From Nitrospirae bacterium CG2_30_53_67 (lineage in GTDB: Bacteria; CG2-30-53-67): a DNA stretch of 9,886 bases. A program made the translations under genes and the position numbers. The notes below the pieces were generated by a model that saw only the letters and a list, made by a program, of their open reading frames with translations, was not told the DNA's origin and made no database searches. The stretch covers positions 1 to 9,886 of the forward strand of contig MNYV01000150.1 in assembly GCA_001873285.1 (NCBI GenBank). Reading direction: 5' to 3'. Shown piece after piece: positions 1-5,987 of the stretch; the stretch's first letter is position 1, and each line of letters begins with the position of its first letter.

Positions 1-119
1 AGGGGAATCCCCCTCTATCATACGGGTCTCTTACTCAAGATCTGCAAAAAAACAGGTCTGAAGTCCTGCACAAAGAGGTGCGGTCATTTCTATCGCGGAA
101 ATTGGGCGGAACAAGCGCC

Positions 120-148
120 TTGACAACACTTTATAAAAAGAATATAAA
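120..148 (+). promoter_or_regulatory. sigma-70 promoter of the RhlB-like helicase
   Basis: A perfect -35 box TTGACA (120-125) is followed after 17 bases by TATAAA (143-148), in an AT-rich stretch that contrasts with the GC-rich genes around it. Transcription would start near 155, leaving a leader of about 40 bases before the ATG at 198. The leader has no clear Shine-Dalgarno sequence. Upstream, bases 3-164 are open in frame 3 and 1-123 in frame 1. Either could be the tail of an upstream gene, but neither gives a recognisable protein, so no gene is called there. Confidence 0.7.
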
Positions 149-197
149 TAGGTTGATTTTCTGATTTGAAACCCGATTTTAAAACTTAACAGTATCT

Positions 198-1499
198 ATG
201 CAGACATCCGGACTCCTCTTCTCGTCGCTGAACCTTCCCGAATCTGTCATCAAAGGAATCGATGCGGTGGGCTTTACCCATTGCACCCCTATTCAGGAGC
301 AGGTCTTTCCGTTCTCCTTCAGGGGCCGGGATGTCGCTGGACAGGCACAAACCGGCACCGGCAAGACCGCCGCTTTTCTGATCACCATTTTTACCAGGCT
401 TTTGGAGCATGAGCACAAGAGACAACCAGGGGCGTCACCGCGTGCCTTTATTATAGCGCCCACCCGGGAACTGACGGTCCAAATCTATGAAGAAGCAAAA
501 CTGCTCGGCCGGTTTACCGATTTTTCCATGATGGCCGTTTATGGCGGCGTTGATTATCAGAAGCAAAGGGAAGAGCTAAGAAAAGGGGTGGACATTCTGG
601 TAGGGACCCCCGGCAGGCTTATTGACTATTTCAAACAGCGGGTCTTTAACCTGAAAAACACGGAGATCCTGGTTATAGACGAAGCCGACCGGATGTTCGA
701 CATGGGATTCATCAAGGACCTTCGATTCCTGCTTCGGAGGCTTCCCCCCTATTCAAAACGCCAGTCCATGCTCTTTTCCGCCACGCTTTCTTACCGGGTC
801 ATGGAACTCGCGTATGAACACATGAACCTTCCGGTGAAGCTTTCAGTCTCAAAAGAACGGATCACGGCGGAACATGTAGAGCAGACGCTCTACCATGTGG
901 GAAAGGATGAGAAACTTTCCTTTCTTCTCGGTTTGCTGCGTCACGAGGGGGCGAAGCGGATTCTTATCTTTATCAATACCAAGGTGGTGGCCGACCGGCT
1001 CACTCGGTTGCTGAATGCCAACGGGTACAAGACCGGCGCCATCACCGGAGATATCCCGCAGCCTAAACGATTGAAGATTCTGAGAGACTTTAAGGAAGGC
1101 CGCCTTCCCATCCTTGTGGCGACCGACGTGGCATCCCGCGGGCTTCATATCGAAGGGGTCACCCATGTGATCAACTACGATCTGCCTCAGGATCCGGAAG
1201 ATTATGTGCACCGAATCGGCAGGACCGCTCGGGCCGGCGCTTCAGGCAAGGCGATCAGCCTGGCTTGTGAGGAATATGTCTATTCCTTGGAAGAAATCGA
1301 GAATCTGCTCGGACAAAAAATTCCAGCCATGAGGCCTGACGAGTCCTTCTTTGTCCCTGTCATCAAACCGCCTCCTCAAAAAAGGCGAAGAAACGAACAG
1401 CAGCTTCAGAGGCATTCAAAACCTTTCCGATCCGGAGGAAACCAAAGGACCCGCCGGAATCAAGCTCGATCGGGCGCCTCAAGGCGAAATTCCGGTTGA
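198..1499 (+). CDS. rhlB: DEAD-box ATP-dependent RNA helicase, RhlB-like
   Basis: A 433-residue cytoplasmic helicase that unwinds short RNA duplexes using ATP. All core motifs are visible: Q motif region (TPIQ at 30-33), Walker A AQTGTGKT (50-57), PTREL (88-92), TPGR (137-140), DEAD (161-164), SAT (194-196), ATDVASRGLHI (308-318) and HRIGRTARAG (338-347). Segments such as RLIDY, GFIKDLRFLLRRLPP, MLFSATLSYRV and ISLACEEY resemble E. coli RhlB, as remembered, more than RhlE or SrmB. The tail from about residue 395 is rich in Arg, Asn and Gln and ends RRNSG, like the basic tail of RhlB. RhlB works with RNase E and PNPase in RNA decay in gammaproteobacteria; whether that partnership exists here is unknown. 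It has its own promoter. The ATG at 198 is chosen because the homologous N-terminus starts about there, although no Shine-Dalgarno sequence precedes it. A distinct RhlE-type helicase is the main alternative. Confidence 0.93.
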   Translation: MQTSGLLFSSLNLPESVIKGIDAVGFTHCTPIQEQVFPFSFRGRDVAGQAQTGTGKTAAFLITIFTRLLEHEHKRQPGASPRAFIIAPTRELTVQIYEEAKLLGRFTDFSMMAVYGGVDYQKQREELRKGVDILVGTPGRLIDYFKQRVFNLKNTEILVIDEADRMFDMGFIKDLRFLLRRLPPYSKRQSMLFSATLSYRVMELAYEHMNLPVKLSVSKERITAEHVEQTLYHVGKDEKLSFLLGLLRHEGAKRILIFINTKVVADRLTRLLNANGYKTGAITGDIPQPKRLKILRDFKEGRLPILVATDVASRGLHIEGVTHVINYDLPQDPEDYVHRIGRTARAGASGKAISLACEEYVYSLEEIENLLGQKIPAMRPDESFFVPVIKPPPQKRRRNEQQLQRHSKPFRSGGNQRTRRNQARSGASRRNSG

Positions 1500-1594
1500 T
1501 TTTCTCGGAAATGACTGCGCCTCTTCAGGAAGAGGGATCAGTATCCCCCCGGCCTTTCACCACGAATTCATCTCCCTTCAAGGGGCATCTTTGC

Positions 1595-1636
1595 TTTACC
1601 GGCCTGCCTGCCGCGGACGCGGCGCAGACCGGCAAA
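1595..1636. repeat. long imperfect hairpin between helicase gene and tatA
   Basis: The 42-base segment folds on itself. TTT (1595-1597) pairs with AAA (1634-1636), CCGG (1599-1602) with CCGG (1629-1632), CTGC (1604-1607) with GCAG (1624-1627), and GCCGC (1610-1614) with GCGGC (1619-1623). The loop is GGAC; there is a two-base bulge at 1608-1609 and two single mismatches. It lies about 95 bases after the helicase stop. No T-run follows it, so it is not a canonical intrinsic terminator. It may protect the 3' end of the mRNA or be a dispersed repeat of the genome. Confidence 0.55.
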
Positions 1637-1670
1637 GGGAATCAACGAACACCCATCAAGTCGTTTCACC

Positions 1671-1699
1671 TTGACAAATTTCCCACGGGCGCATAGTAT
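1671..1699 (+). promoter_or_regulatory. sigma-70 promoter of the tatA-tup gene run
   Basis: TTGACA (1671-1676) is followed after 17 bases by TAGTAT (1694-1699), a four-of-six match to the -10 consensus in a locally AT-rich stretch. The predicted start is near 1706. A Shine-Dalgarno AAGGAG (1726-1731) lies six bases before the tatA ATG at 1738. This promoter may serve all five genes to 5131, since no other good promoter or terminator is seen between them. Confidence 0.6.
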
Positions 1700-1737
1700 T
1701 AAAACGCATATCGGATGGTTTTTAAAAGGAGAAAAAT

Positions 1738-2067
1738 ATGTTTGGAGTCGGGATGCCGGAGCTCTTGGTCATTCTTGTCGTGGCCCTGATTATCTTCGGT
1801 CCCAAGAAACTTCCGGAATTGGCCAGATCCTTGGGAAAGGGATTTGCGGAGTTCAAAAAAGCCTCCCATGAATTCAAGAATGCCATGGATATGGAGAGCG
1901 AGAAGAACGAAAAGGGTGAAGCGGCCGGCAAGTCGGCCGCCATACCCAAGGAGACGGCTGCCTTAGCGTCGCCGCCGTTACAGACTGAGACACCCTCCGG
2001 CGTTGAGCAAAAAGCGGCCGGTCCGGAACAGGAACCTGCAAAAACCGGCCCGGAACCCAAAGCCTGA
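1738..2067 (+). CDS. tatA: Sec-independent (Tat) translocase subunit, TatA type
   Basis: A 109-residue inner-membrane protein of the TatA/B family, which forms the pore or scaffold that moves folded proteins across the cytoplasmic membrane. One N-terminal transmembrane helix (about 5-20) is followed by the FGP hinge (20-22) and an amphipathic helix that begins [20 protein letters not shown] (23-42). This [11 protein letters not shown] pattern is typical of TatA rather than TatB. Residues 52-109 are a low-complexity tail rich in Ala, Glu, Lys and Pro, as is common in this family. The start is secure: AAGGAG lies six bases upstream. No tatB or tatC is adjacent, so the rest of the translocase must be encoded elsewhere. 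It is the first gene of a run that continues with a DUF2064 protein and a tungstate transporter. An assignment as TatB or TatE cannot be fully excluded. Confidence 0.9.
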   Translation: MFGVGMPELLVILVVALIIFGPKKLPELARSLGKGFAEFKKASHEFKNAMDMESEKNEKGEAAGKSAAIPKETAALASPPLQTETPSGVEQKAAGPEQEPAKTGPEPKA

Positions 2068-2075
2068 TCTTTTTC

Positions 2076-2759
2076 ATGAAGCCTCGATCCATACTGATCT
2101 TTGCCAAGGAACCCCGGCCGGGTTTTGTAAAGACAAGGATGTGCCCTCCCTGGTCTCCCTCGGAGGCAGCGGATCTTTATCTCTGTTTCATTCGGGACAC
2201 CTTGCTCGCGGCATCCAAGGCGCGGGATGCGGTCCCTTACCTTTTTTTTGATCCGCCGGAGGCGGTCTTTTTTTTCAGGGAGATTGTACCGGCCGGGTTC
2301 ATCCTGCTCCCCCAGAAGGGGGCCGACTTCACCGAACGCTGCGCTCATTCCGTGAAAGAGGCCTTCAGAAGAGGGCACACCAGAATCGTTCAGATCGGGA
2401 CGGATACCCCGCAGATCCGGGCAGAGCACATTGAAGCGGCCTTTGGGCTGCTTGGAGAATACGACATGGGATTCGGCCAGACAAAAGACGGAGGCTATTA
2501 TCTGTTGTCGCTTTCCCAGCCTGCCGTCGGGATCTATCAGGGTGTGGTCATGGGCCGGGATACGGTCGGAGATCAGATGCTCACCCATGCCGGAAGGCTC
2601 GGACTCAGGATCAAGATCCTGCCTGCATGGACGGATATCGACACCCATGCGGATCTCGTGTCGCTCGAAGCGGATCCTAACGTGATTCTGGGAGAGCATA
2701 CCCGGGAATTTCTCCGCTTAAGACGTCATTCTCACTCCGCTATCTCCCCCGATGGTTGA
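2076..2759 (+). CDS. DUF2064 / TIGR04282-type glycosyltransferase-like protein
   Basis: A 227-residue soluble protein of the nucleotide-diphospho-sugar transferase (GT-A) fold, in the family related to the nucleotidyltransferases CofC and MobA. Visible family marks are FAKEPRPGFVKTR (9-21, the nucleotide-binding loop), a GTDTPQI segment (108-114) where many members have GSDxPxL, KDGGYYLL (137-144), and DIDTHADL (187-194) with acidic residues likely to bind metal. The true substrate of the family is not established. The start lies eight bases after the tatA stop, with no good Shine-Dalgarno, so translation is probably coupled to tatA. The stop at 2757-2759 lies just before the permease gene. 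The resemblance to MobA-like molybdopterin nucleotidyltransferases is interesting beside a tungstate transporter, but a cofactor role is only a guess. Confidence 0.85.
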   Translation: MKPRSILIFAKEPRPGFVKTRMCPPWSPSEAADLYLCFIRDTLLAASKARDAVPYLFFDPPEAVFFFREIVPAGFILLPQKGADFTERCAHSVKEAFRRGHTRIVQIGTDTPQIRAEHIEAAFGLLGEYDMGFGQTKDGGYYLLSLSQPAVGIYQGVVMGRDTVGDQMLTHAGRLGLRIKILPAWTDIDTHADLVSLEADPNVILGEHTREFLRLRRHSHSAISPDG

Positions 2760-2779
2760 TCCGGGGTCTGACTGAAAAA

Positions 2780-3514
2780 ATGATAGGCCCGCTTCGGGGG
2801 GCTTTTCTTTTAATCGTTGGGTTTATGGTTGTTTTATCCAGCGGGATTCAAGACGCGATACGGCTGATCCTCTCTATGGACCGGTCTCTTCTTGAGATCG
2901 TTCTCCTTTCCCTCAGGGTTTCCGGCGCCTCTGTGCTTCTCGGAGCATTCATCGGAATCCCTTTGGGGTCTCTGGTCGGGCTGAGGCGCTTTCCCGCCCG
3001 GGACATGATCGTCACGCTCCTCAACACCTTCATGGGTCTGCCTCCGGTGGCGGTGGGTCTTGCGGTCTACCTGATGCTTTCACGAAGCGGCCCGTTCGGC
3101 GTGTTGGGGCTTCTCTTCACCCCGGCGGCCATGATCATTGCACAGACGATCCTGGTCACTCCGATCATTGCGGCCCTGACCCACGCGGCCGTGGGGGGCG
3201 TGGATCCCCTGATCCGGGATGCGGCCAAATCCCTGGGGGCGGGCGCCCTGGATCAGGGATTTGCTCTCCTTCGGGAATCGCGGTATGCCATTCTGTCAGG
3301 CGTGATCGCCGGTTTCGGCAGGGCCATCGGAGAAGTGGGCGCCGTCATGATCGTCGGGGGGAACATCACCGGTTCAACCCGGACCATGACCACGGCCATG
3401 GTCCTCGAGACCGGCATGGGGAACTTTGAACTGGCTCTGGCCCTGGGGATGATACTTCTGATGCTTGCCTTCCTGGTGAACATGGGGCTGCATCTCTTGC
3501 AGGGGAAGGGTTAG
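2780..3514 (+). CDS. tupB: Tungstate ABC transporter permease
   Basis: A 244-residue integral membrane protein, the channel subunit of a tungstate importer. It is almost wholly hydrophobic, with likely membrane spans near 8-20, 39-65, 83-100, 108-135, 170-195 and 217-240. The stretch TLLNTFMGLPPVAVGLAVYL (79-98), followed by MLSRSGPFGVLGLLFTP, is characteristic of TupB-type permeases. The cytoplasmic EAA-like loop that docks the ATPase is AAKSLGAGALDQGFALLRES (148-167), followed by GRAIGEVGAVMIVGGN (180-195). The ATG at 2780 is chosen, but a TTG at 2756 overlapping the upstream stop would add eight residues. Neither has a clear ribosome binding site. The substrate is inferred from the neighbouring binding protein. 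The close relatives for molybdate (ModB) and vanadate or sulfate fit less well. Confidence 0.9.
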   Translation: MIGPLRGAFLLIVGFMVVLSSGIQDAIRLILSMDRSLLEIVLLSLRVSGASVLLGAFIGIPLGSLVGLRRFPARDMIVTLLNTFMGLPPVAVGLAVYLMLSRSGPFGVLGLLFTPAAMIIAQTILVTPIIAALTHAAVGGVDPLIRDAAKSLGAGALDQGFALLRESRYAILSGVIAGFGRAIGEVGAVMIVGGNITGSTRTMTTAMVLETGMGNFELALALGMILLMLAFLVNMGLHLLQGKG

Positions 3515-3551
3515 GCGGCTTGCCCCCGGAGCGGATCTTTTTATGGATTAA

Positions 3552-4280
3552 ATGATGACCTATGCCTTGCAGATCCAAAACCTCAGGAAAAGTTATCAAG
3601 GGAGCGAAGTCCTTTCCGGGTGCACTCTTGATCTCGAGGCCGGTAAGGTTCATGCCCTGCTGGGTCCCAACGGGGCCGGGAAGACCACCCTGCTCAGGAT
3701 CCTCGACCTCCTTGAAGAGCCGACGGAGGGATCCGTCCGTTTCAACGGATTCAAAGAAGAGGCTCGGAACAGGAATATCATTCGAAGAGAGATCACCATG
3801 GTCTTTCAGCGGCCTGCCCTGTTTAAGACTACGGTCTATGGCAATGTCGCCTACGGCCTGAAGCTCCGTCAGGCGCCGGGGGAGGAGATACGGCAGCGTG
3901 TAGGAGAGGTCCTGAATCTGGTGGGGATGTCGGACTCTGCCGGGCGGGAGGCGCACACCCTTTCTGCCGGGGAAGCCCAGCGTGTGGCCCTGGCACGGGC
4001 CCTGGCCGTCCGGCCAAGGATCCTTTTTCTGGATGAACCCACGGCCAACCTGGACCCTTACAACTCCAGGAAGGTGGAGGAGACCATTCTTGAAATCAAG
4101 TCACAGGGCCGGACCACCATCCTTCTGGCCACGCACAATCTCTTTCAGGCTCAACGGATCTCCGACCGGGTCGTCTTTCTTTATGCGGGAAAGGTCGTGG
4201 AAAACGCGGATACCCGGACTTTTTTTGAACATCCGAAGGAGGATCTCAGCCGTCAATTCATCAGAGGAGAATGGATATGA
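3552..4280 (+). CDS. tupC: Tungstate ABC transporter ATP-binding protein
   Basis: A 242-residue ABC ATPase that powers the permease encoded just upstream. Motifs in order: Walker A GPNGAGKT (38-45), Q-loop Gln86 in MVFQRP, signature LSAGEAQRVALARAL (137-151), Walker B ILFLDEPTANLD (157-168) and the switch His195 in LLATHN. The signature reads LSAGE in place of the usual LSGGQ; the key Ser and second Gly are kept, so activity is expected. There is no C-terminal TOBE-like regulatory domain of the ModC kind; the protein ends soon after the nucleotide-binding domain, as in TupC. Two ATG codons are adjacent (3552 and 3555) with no good Shine-Dalgarno, 37 bases after the permease stop. Its 3' end overlaps the binding-protein gene. 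Confidence 0.92.
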   Translation: MMTYALQIQNLRKSYQGSEVLSGCTLDLEAGKVHALLGPNGAGKTTLLRILDLLEEPTEGSVRFNGFKEEARNRNIIRREITMVFQRPALFKTTVYGNVAYGLKLRQAPGEEIRQRVGEVLNLVGMSDSAGREAHTLSAGEAQRVALARALAVRPRILFLDEPTANLDPYNSRKVEETILEIKSQGRTTILLATHNLFQAQRISDRVVFLYAGKVVENADTRTFFEHPKEDLSRQFIRGEWI

Positions 4281-5131
4281 AAAGAATCGCATTGTTTTGG
4301 ATCGGCGCCTTGATCCTTTTTTCTATGCCATGGTCTCCATTATCCGCCGAGGATGCCGTCCGGATCCGAATGGCATCCACCACCAGCACCCAGAACTCCG
4401 GACTGTTGGATGTTTTACTGCCGGCTTTTGAGAAGGCCGAGGAGGGGAGGATCAAGGTGGATCTGATTGCCGTGGGCACGGGGCAGGCCCTTAAGATCGC
4501 GGAGCGTGGGGATGCGGACCTGGTCTTCGTCCATGCCCCGGAGCTCGAGGAAGAGTTTGTTAAAAAAGGTTTCGGCGTCAACCGGCGTCCGGTCATGCAC
4601 AACGATTTTGTGGTCCTCGGTCCGTCATCCGATCCCGCGGGAGTCAAGGATGCGCACACGGCCATGGATGCCTTTCAGAACATTGCAAAACAGAAGGCGT
4701 CCTTCATCTCCAGGGGAGACCAGTCCGGGACCCATCTCAAGGAACTGGCCATATGGAGCAAGGCAGGGGTGAACCCCGGAGGGGAGGGATGGTATGTGGA
4801 AGCAGGCTCAGGCATGGCTTCGACACTCCGGATAGCCGAAGAAAAACAGGCCTACACCCTCTCGGACCGGGGGACCTACCTGAACTACCGGGAGAGGATC
4901 CATCTCCCTATCCTCTTCCAGGGAGATCCGGTATTGCACAATCCTTACGGGATCATGGCCGTGAACCCCAAGCGCTTTCCCCATGTCCATTACAAAGAGG
5001 CCATGCGCTTCATTGACTGGATCCTGTCGCCCGAGGCGCAGAGTCTGATCGCCTCCTACAAGATCGCCGGGGAATCCCTCTTTTTTCCGGACGCGGTGGA
5101 ACAAAAGCATTTTGCCCCATCCGGGCCGTGA
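4277..5131 (+). CDS. tupA: Tungstate ABC transporter substrate-binding protein
   Basis: A 284-residue secreted protein that captures tungstate in the periplasm and hands it to the permease. The N-terminus is a signal peptide: MKR, a hydrophobic core (4-17), then a likely cut after LSA (22-24). The mature protein begins with the oxyanion-site motif STTSTQNSGLLD (34-45), the hallmark that separates TupA from ModA-type molybdate binders. Other family segments are FISRGDQSGTH (143-153), TLSDRGTY (194-201) and NPYGIMAVNP (222-231). The ATG at 4277 is preferred: it forms an ATGA overlap with the tupC stop and has GGAG (4266-4269) seven bases upstream. The ATG at 4271 would leave almost no spacer. 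TupA proteins bind tungstate with very high selectivity over molybdate; that selectivity is assumed here, not seen. Confidence 0.93.
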   Translation: MKRIALFWIGALILFSMPWSPLSAEDAVRIRMASTTSTQNSGLLDVLLPAFEKAEEGRIKVDLIAVGTGQALKIAERGDADLVFVHAPELEEEFVKKGFGVNRRPVMHNDFVVLGPSSDPAGVKDAHTAMDAFQNIAKQKASFISRGDQSGTHLKELAIWSKAGVNPGGEGWYVEAGSGMASTLRIAEEKQAYTLSDRGTYLNYRERIHLPILFQGDPVLHNPYGIMAVNPKRFPHVHYKEAMRFIDWILSPEAQSLIASYKIAGESLFFPDAVEQKHFAPSGP

Positions 5132-5156
5132 ATGTTTCCCCTTGCCGAGTTTTCAC

Positions 5157-5185
5157 TTGCCATACCATGGTACTTTGTCTATAAT
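5157..5185 (+). promoter_or_regulatory. strong sigma-70 promoter of def with a palindrome in its spacer
   Basis: TTGCCA (5157-5162, five of six) is followed after 17 bases by a perfect TATAAT (5180-5185). The spacer holds a 10-base perfect palindrome, TACCATGGTA (5163-5172), directly after the -35 box, where a repressor could sit. Transcription would start near 5192, giving a leader of about 90 bases. The leader contains GGCGCC (5201-5206) and a 14-base palindrome AAAAATTAATTTTT (5209-5222). The def ATG is preceded by AAGGGA (5267-5272) at eight bases. Confidence 0.75.
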
Positions 5186-5280
5186 GATAACCATCTTAGA
5201 GGCGCCTGAAAAATTAATTTTTATGCGGTTTTATCCAGGGCCTGAATAGAGGGATCGAGATCAGATAAGGGATTATTTTC

Positions 5281-5799
5281 ATGGGGATTCTTCCCATTCT
5301 GCATTATCCGGACGAAATCCTGAGAAAGGTCTCAAAACCTGTGGAGACGATCACGGATGAGATCCGGGAACTGATCGCCAATATGATACAGACCATGTAT
5401 GCGGCGCCCGGTGTGGGGCTTGCCGCCAATCAGGTCGGGGTGCTGAAAAGGATTGCCGTCATAGACGTGAGTTCCGGCAAAAAGGCCGATTCCCTGATGG
5501 TGATGATCAATCCTGAGGTGCTGTCACGTGAAGGGGAAGAAAGCTATGAGGAGGGGTGTCTGAGCGTCCCCAACTTTACCGGAGATGTGGAAAGGGCCCG
5601 GTTCGTTCAGGTCTGCTATATGACCAGGGAGGGAAAAGAAATGACCATCCGTGCTGAAGGCCTCCTTGCCAGGGCCGTTCAGCATGAACTGGACCATTTA
5701 AACGGCATGCTTTTTATTGACCGGCTCCCTCCGATGAAAAGGGACATGATCAAACGGAAGATCAAGAAGGCGATCCGGCAGGGCGTTTACCAATATTGA
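5281..5799 (+). CDS. def: Peptide deformylase
   Basis: A 172-residue cytoplasmic metalloenzyme that removes the formyl group from the N-terminal methionine of new proteins at the ribosome exit. The three signature motifs are intact: GVGLAANQ (44-51), EGCLS (91-95) and QHELDHLNG (134-142). The metal ligands are Cys93, His135 and His139, and the catalytic acid/base is Glu136. Length and motif spacing match bacterial class I enzymes. It has its own strong promoter. In many bacteria fmt follows directly. Here an insertion sequence lies between them, so def is now probably transcribed alone. The stop codon is immediately followed by a dispersed-repeat-like sequence. Confidence 0.96.
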   Translation: MGILPILHYPDEILRKVSKPVETITDEIRELIANMIQTMYAAPGVGLAANQVGVLKRIAVIDVSSGKKADSLMVMINPEVLSREGEESYEEGCLSVPNFTGDVERARFVQVCYMTREGKEMTIRAEGLLARAVQHELDHLNGMLFIDRLPPMKRDMIKRKIKKAIRQGVYQY

Positions 5800-5807
5800 C
5801 GGCTTCG

Positions 5808-5834
5808 TAAAAAGTCCAAAACTTGCCCTCTCCC
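5808..5834. repeat. left half of the intergenic hairpin repeat split by the IS
   Basis: Between the def stop and the IS lie TAAAAAGTC (5808-5816) and CTTGCCCTCTCCC (5822-5834). The second is the exact reverse complement of GGGAGAGGGCAAG (7612-7624) on the far side of the IS. The first is the reverse complement of GACTTTTTA (7705-7713). Removing the IS and one copy of TAA restores a hairpin with a 13-base perfect stem and loop TTAAT. GC-rich CCCTCTCCC hairpins of this kind recur in many bacterial genomes. Confidence 0.6.
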
Positions 5835-5957
5835 TTAAGAGACTGTGTCACAATTCAAGGAGGTCAGGGGGACGAGGCAGGCTTCTTGTGGCCACAGCCA
5901 GGTTATTTTTTCAAGAGGGAGGTTTCGATTTTTCAAGACGGCATCGGATCGATTTGG

Positions 5958-5981
5958 TATAATCTTCTCCTAAGAAAGGAG
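5958..5981 (+). promoter_or_regulatory. extended -10 promoter and ribosome binding site of the transposase
   Basis: A perfect TATAAT (5958-5963) is preceded by TG at 5955-5956, giving the extended -10 form TGnTATAAT. The -35 region is poor (AAGACG at 5935-5940, 17-base spacer). A strong Shine-Dalgarno AAAGGAG (5975-5981) lies six bases before the ATG at 5988. It decides the start of the transposase: an in-frame TTG at 5823 would place the start outside the IS. Confidence 0.6.
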
Positions 5982-5987
5982 AGCGCT

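Noticed and set aside
1-164. Open frames at the window start that could be the tail of an upstream gene
   Set aside because: Two different frames are open (to 123 and to 164), neither is recognisable, and the second runs through an AT-rich promoter. Sequence to the left would be needed.
1351-1696. Two + strand open frames running from the helicase tail into the gap (107 and 66 codons)
   Set aside because: The first overlaps the helicase frame, the second starts with TTG without a ribosome binding site, and both contain the hairpin and end at or near the promoter. No family resemblance.
1722-2699. A 325-codon open frame on the - strand across tatA and the DUF2064 gene
   Set aside because: It lies opposite two recognisable genes, its translation shows no known domain and is rich in Arg, Pro and Gly, as antisense frames of GC-rich genes usually are.
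3366-3956. A 196-codon open frame on the - strand across the end of tupB and the start of tupC
   Set aside because: It is antisense to two clear ABC transporter genes and has no recognisable motif.
5201-5222. Possible terminator after tupA (GGCGCC and AAAAATTAATTTTT)
   Set aside because: The second element is an AT-only palindrome without a GC stem, and both lie downstream of the def promoter start, so they are part of the def leader.
5823-5987. A 55-residue N-terminal extension of the transposase starting at TTG
   Set aside because: It would begin outside the IS, in the flanking hairpin repeat, and read through the inverted repeat. The ATG at 5988 has a strong ribosome binding site and matches the family start.
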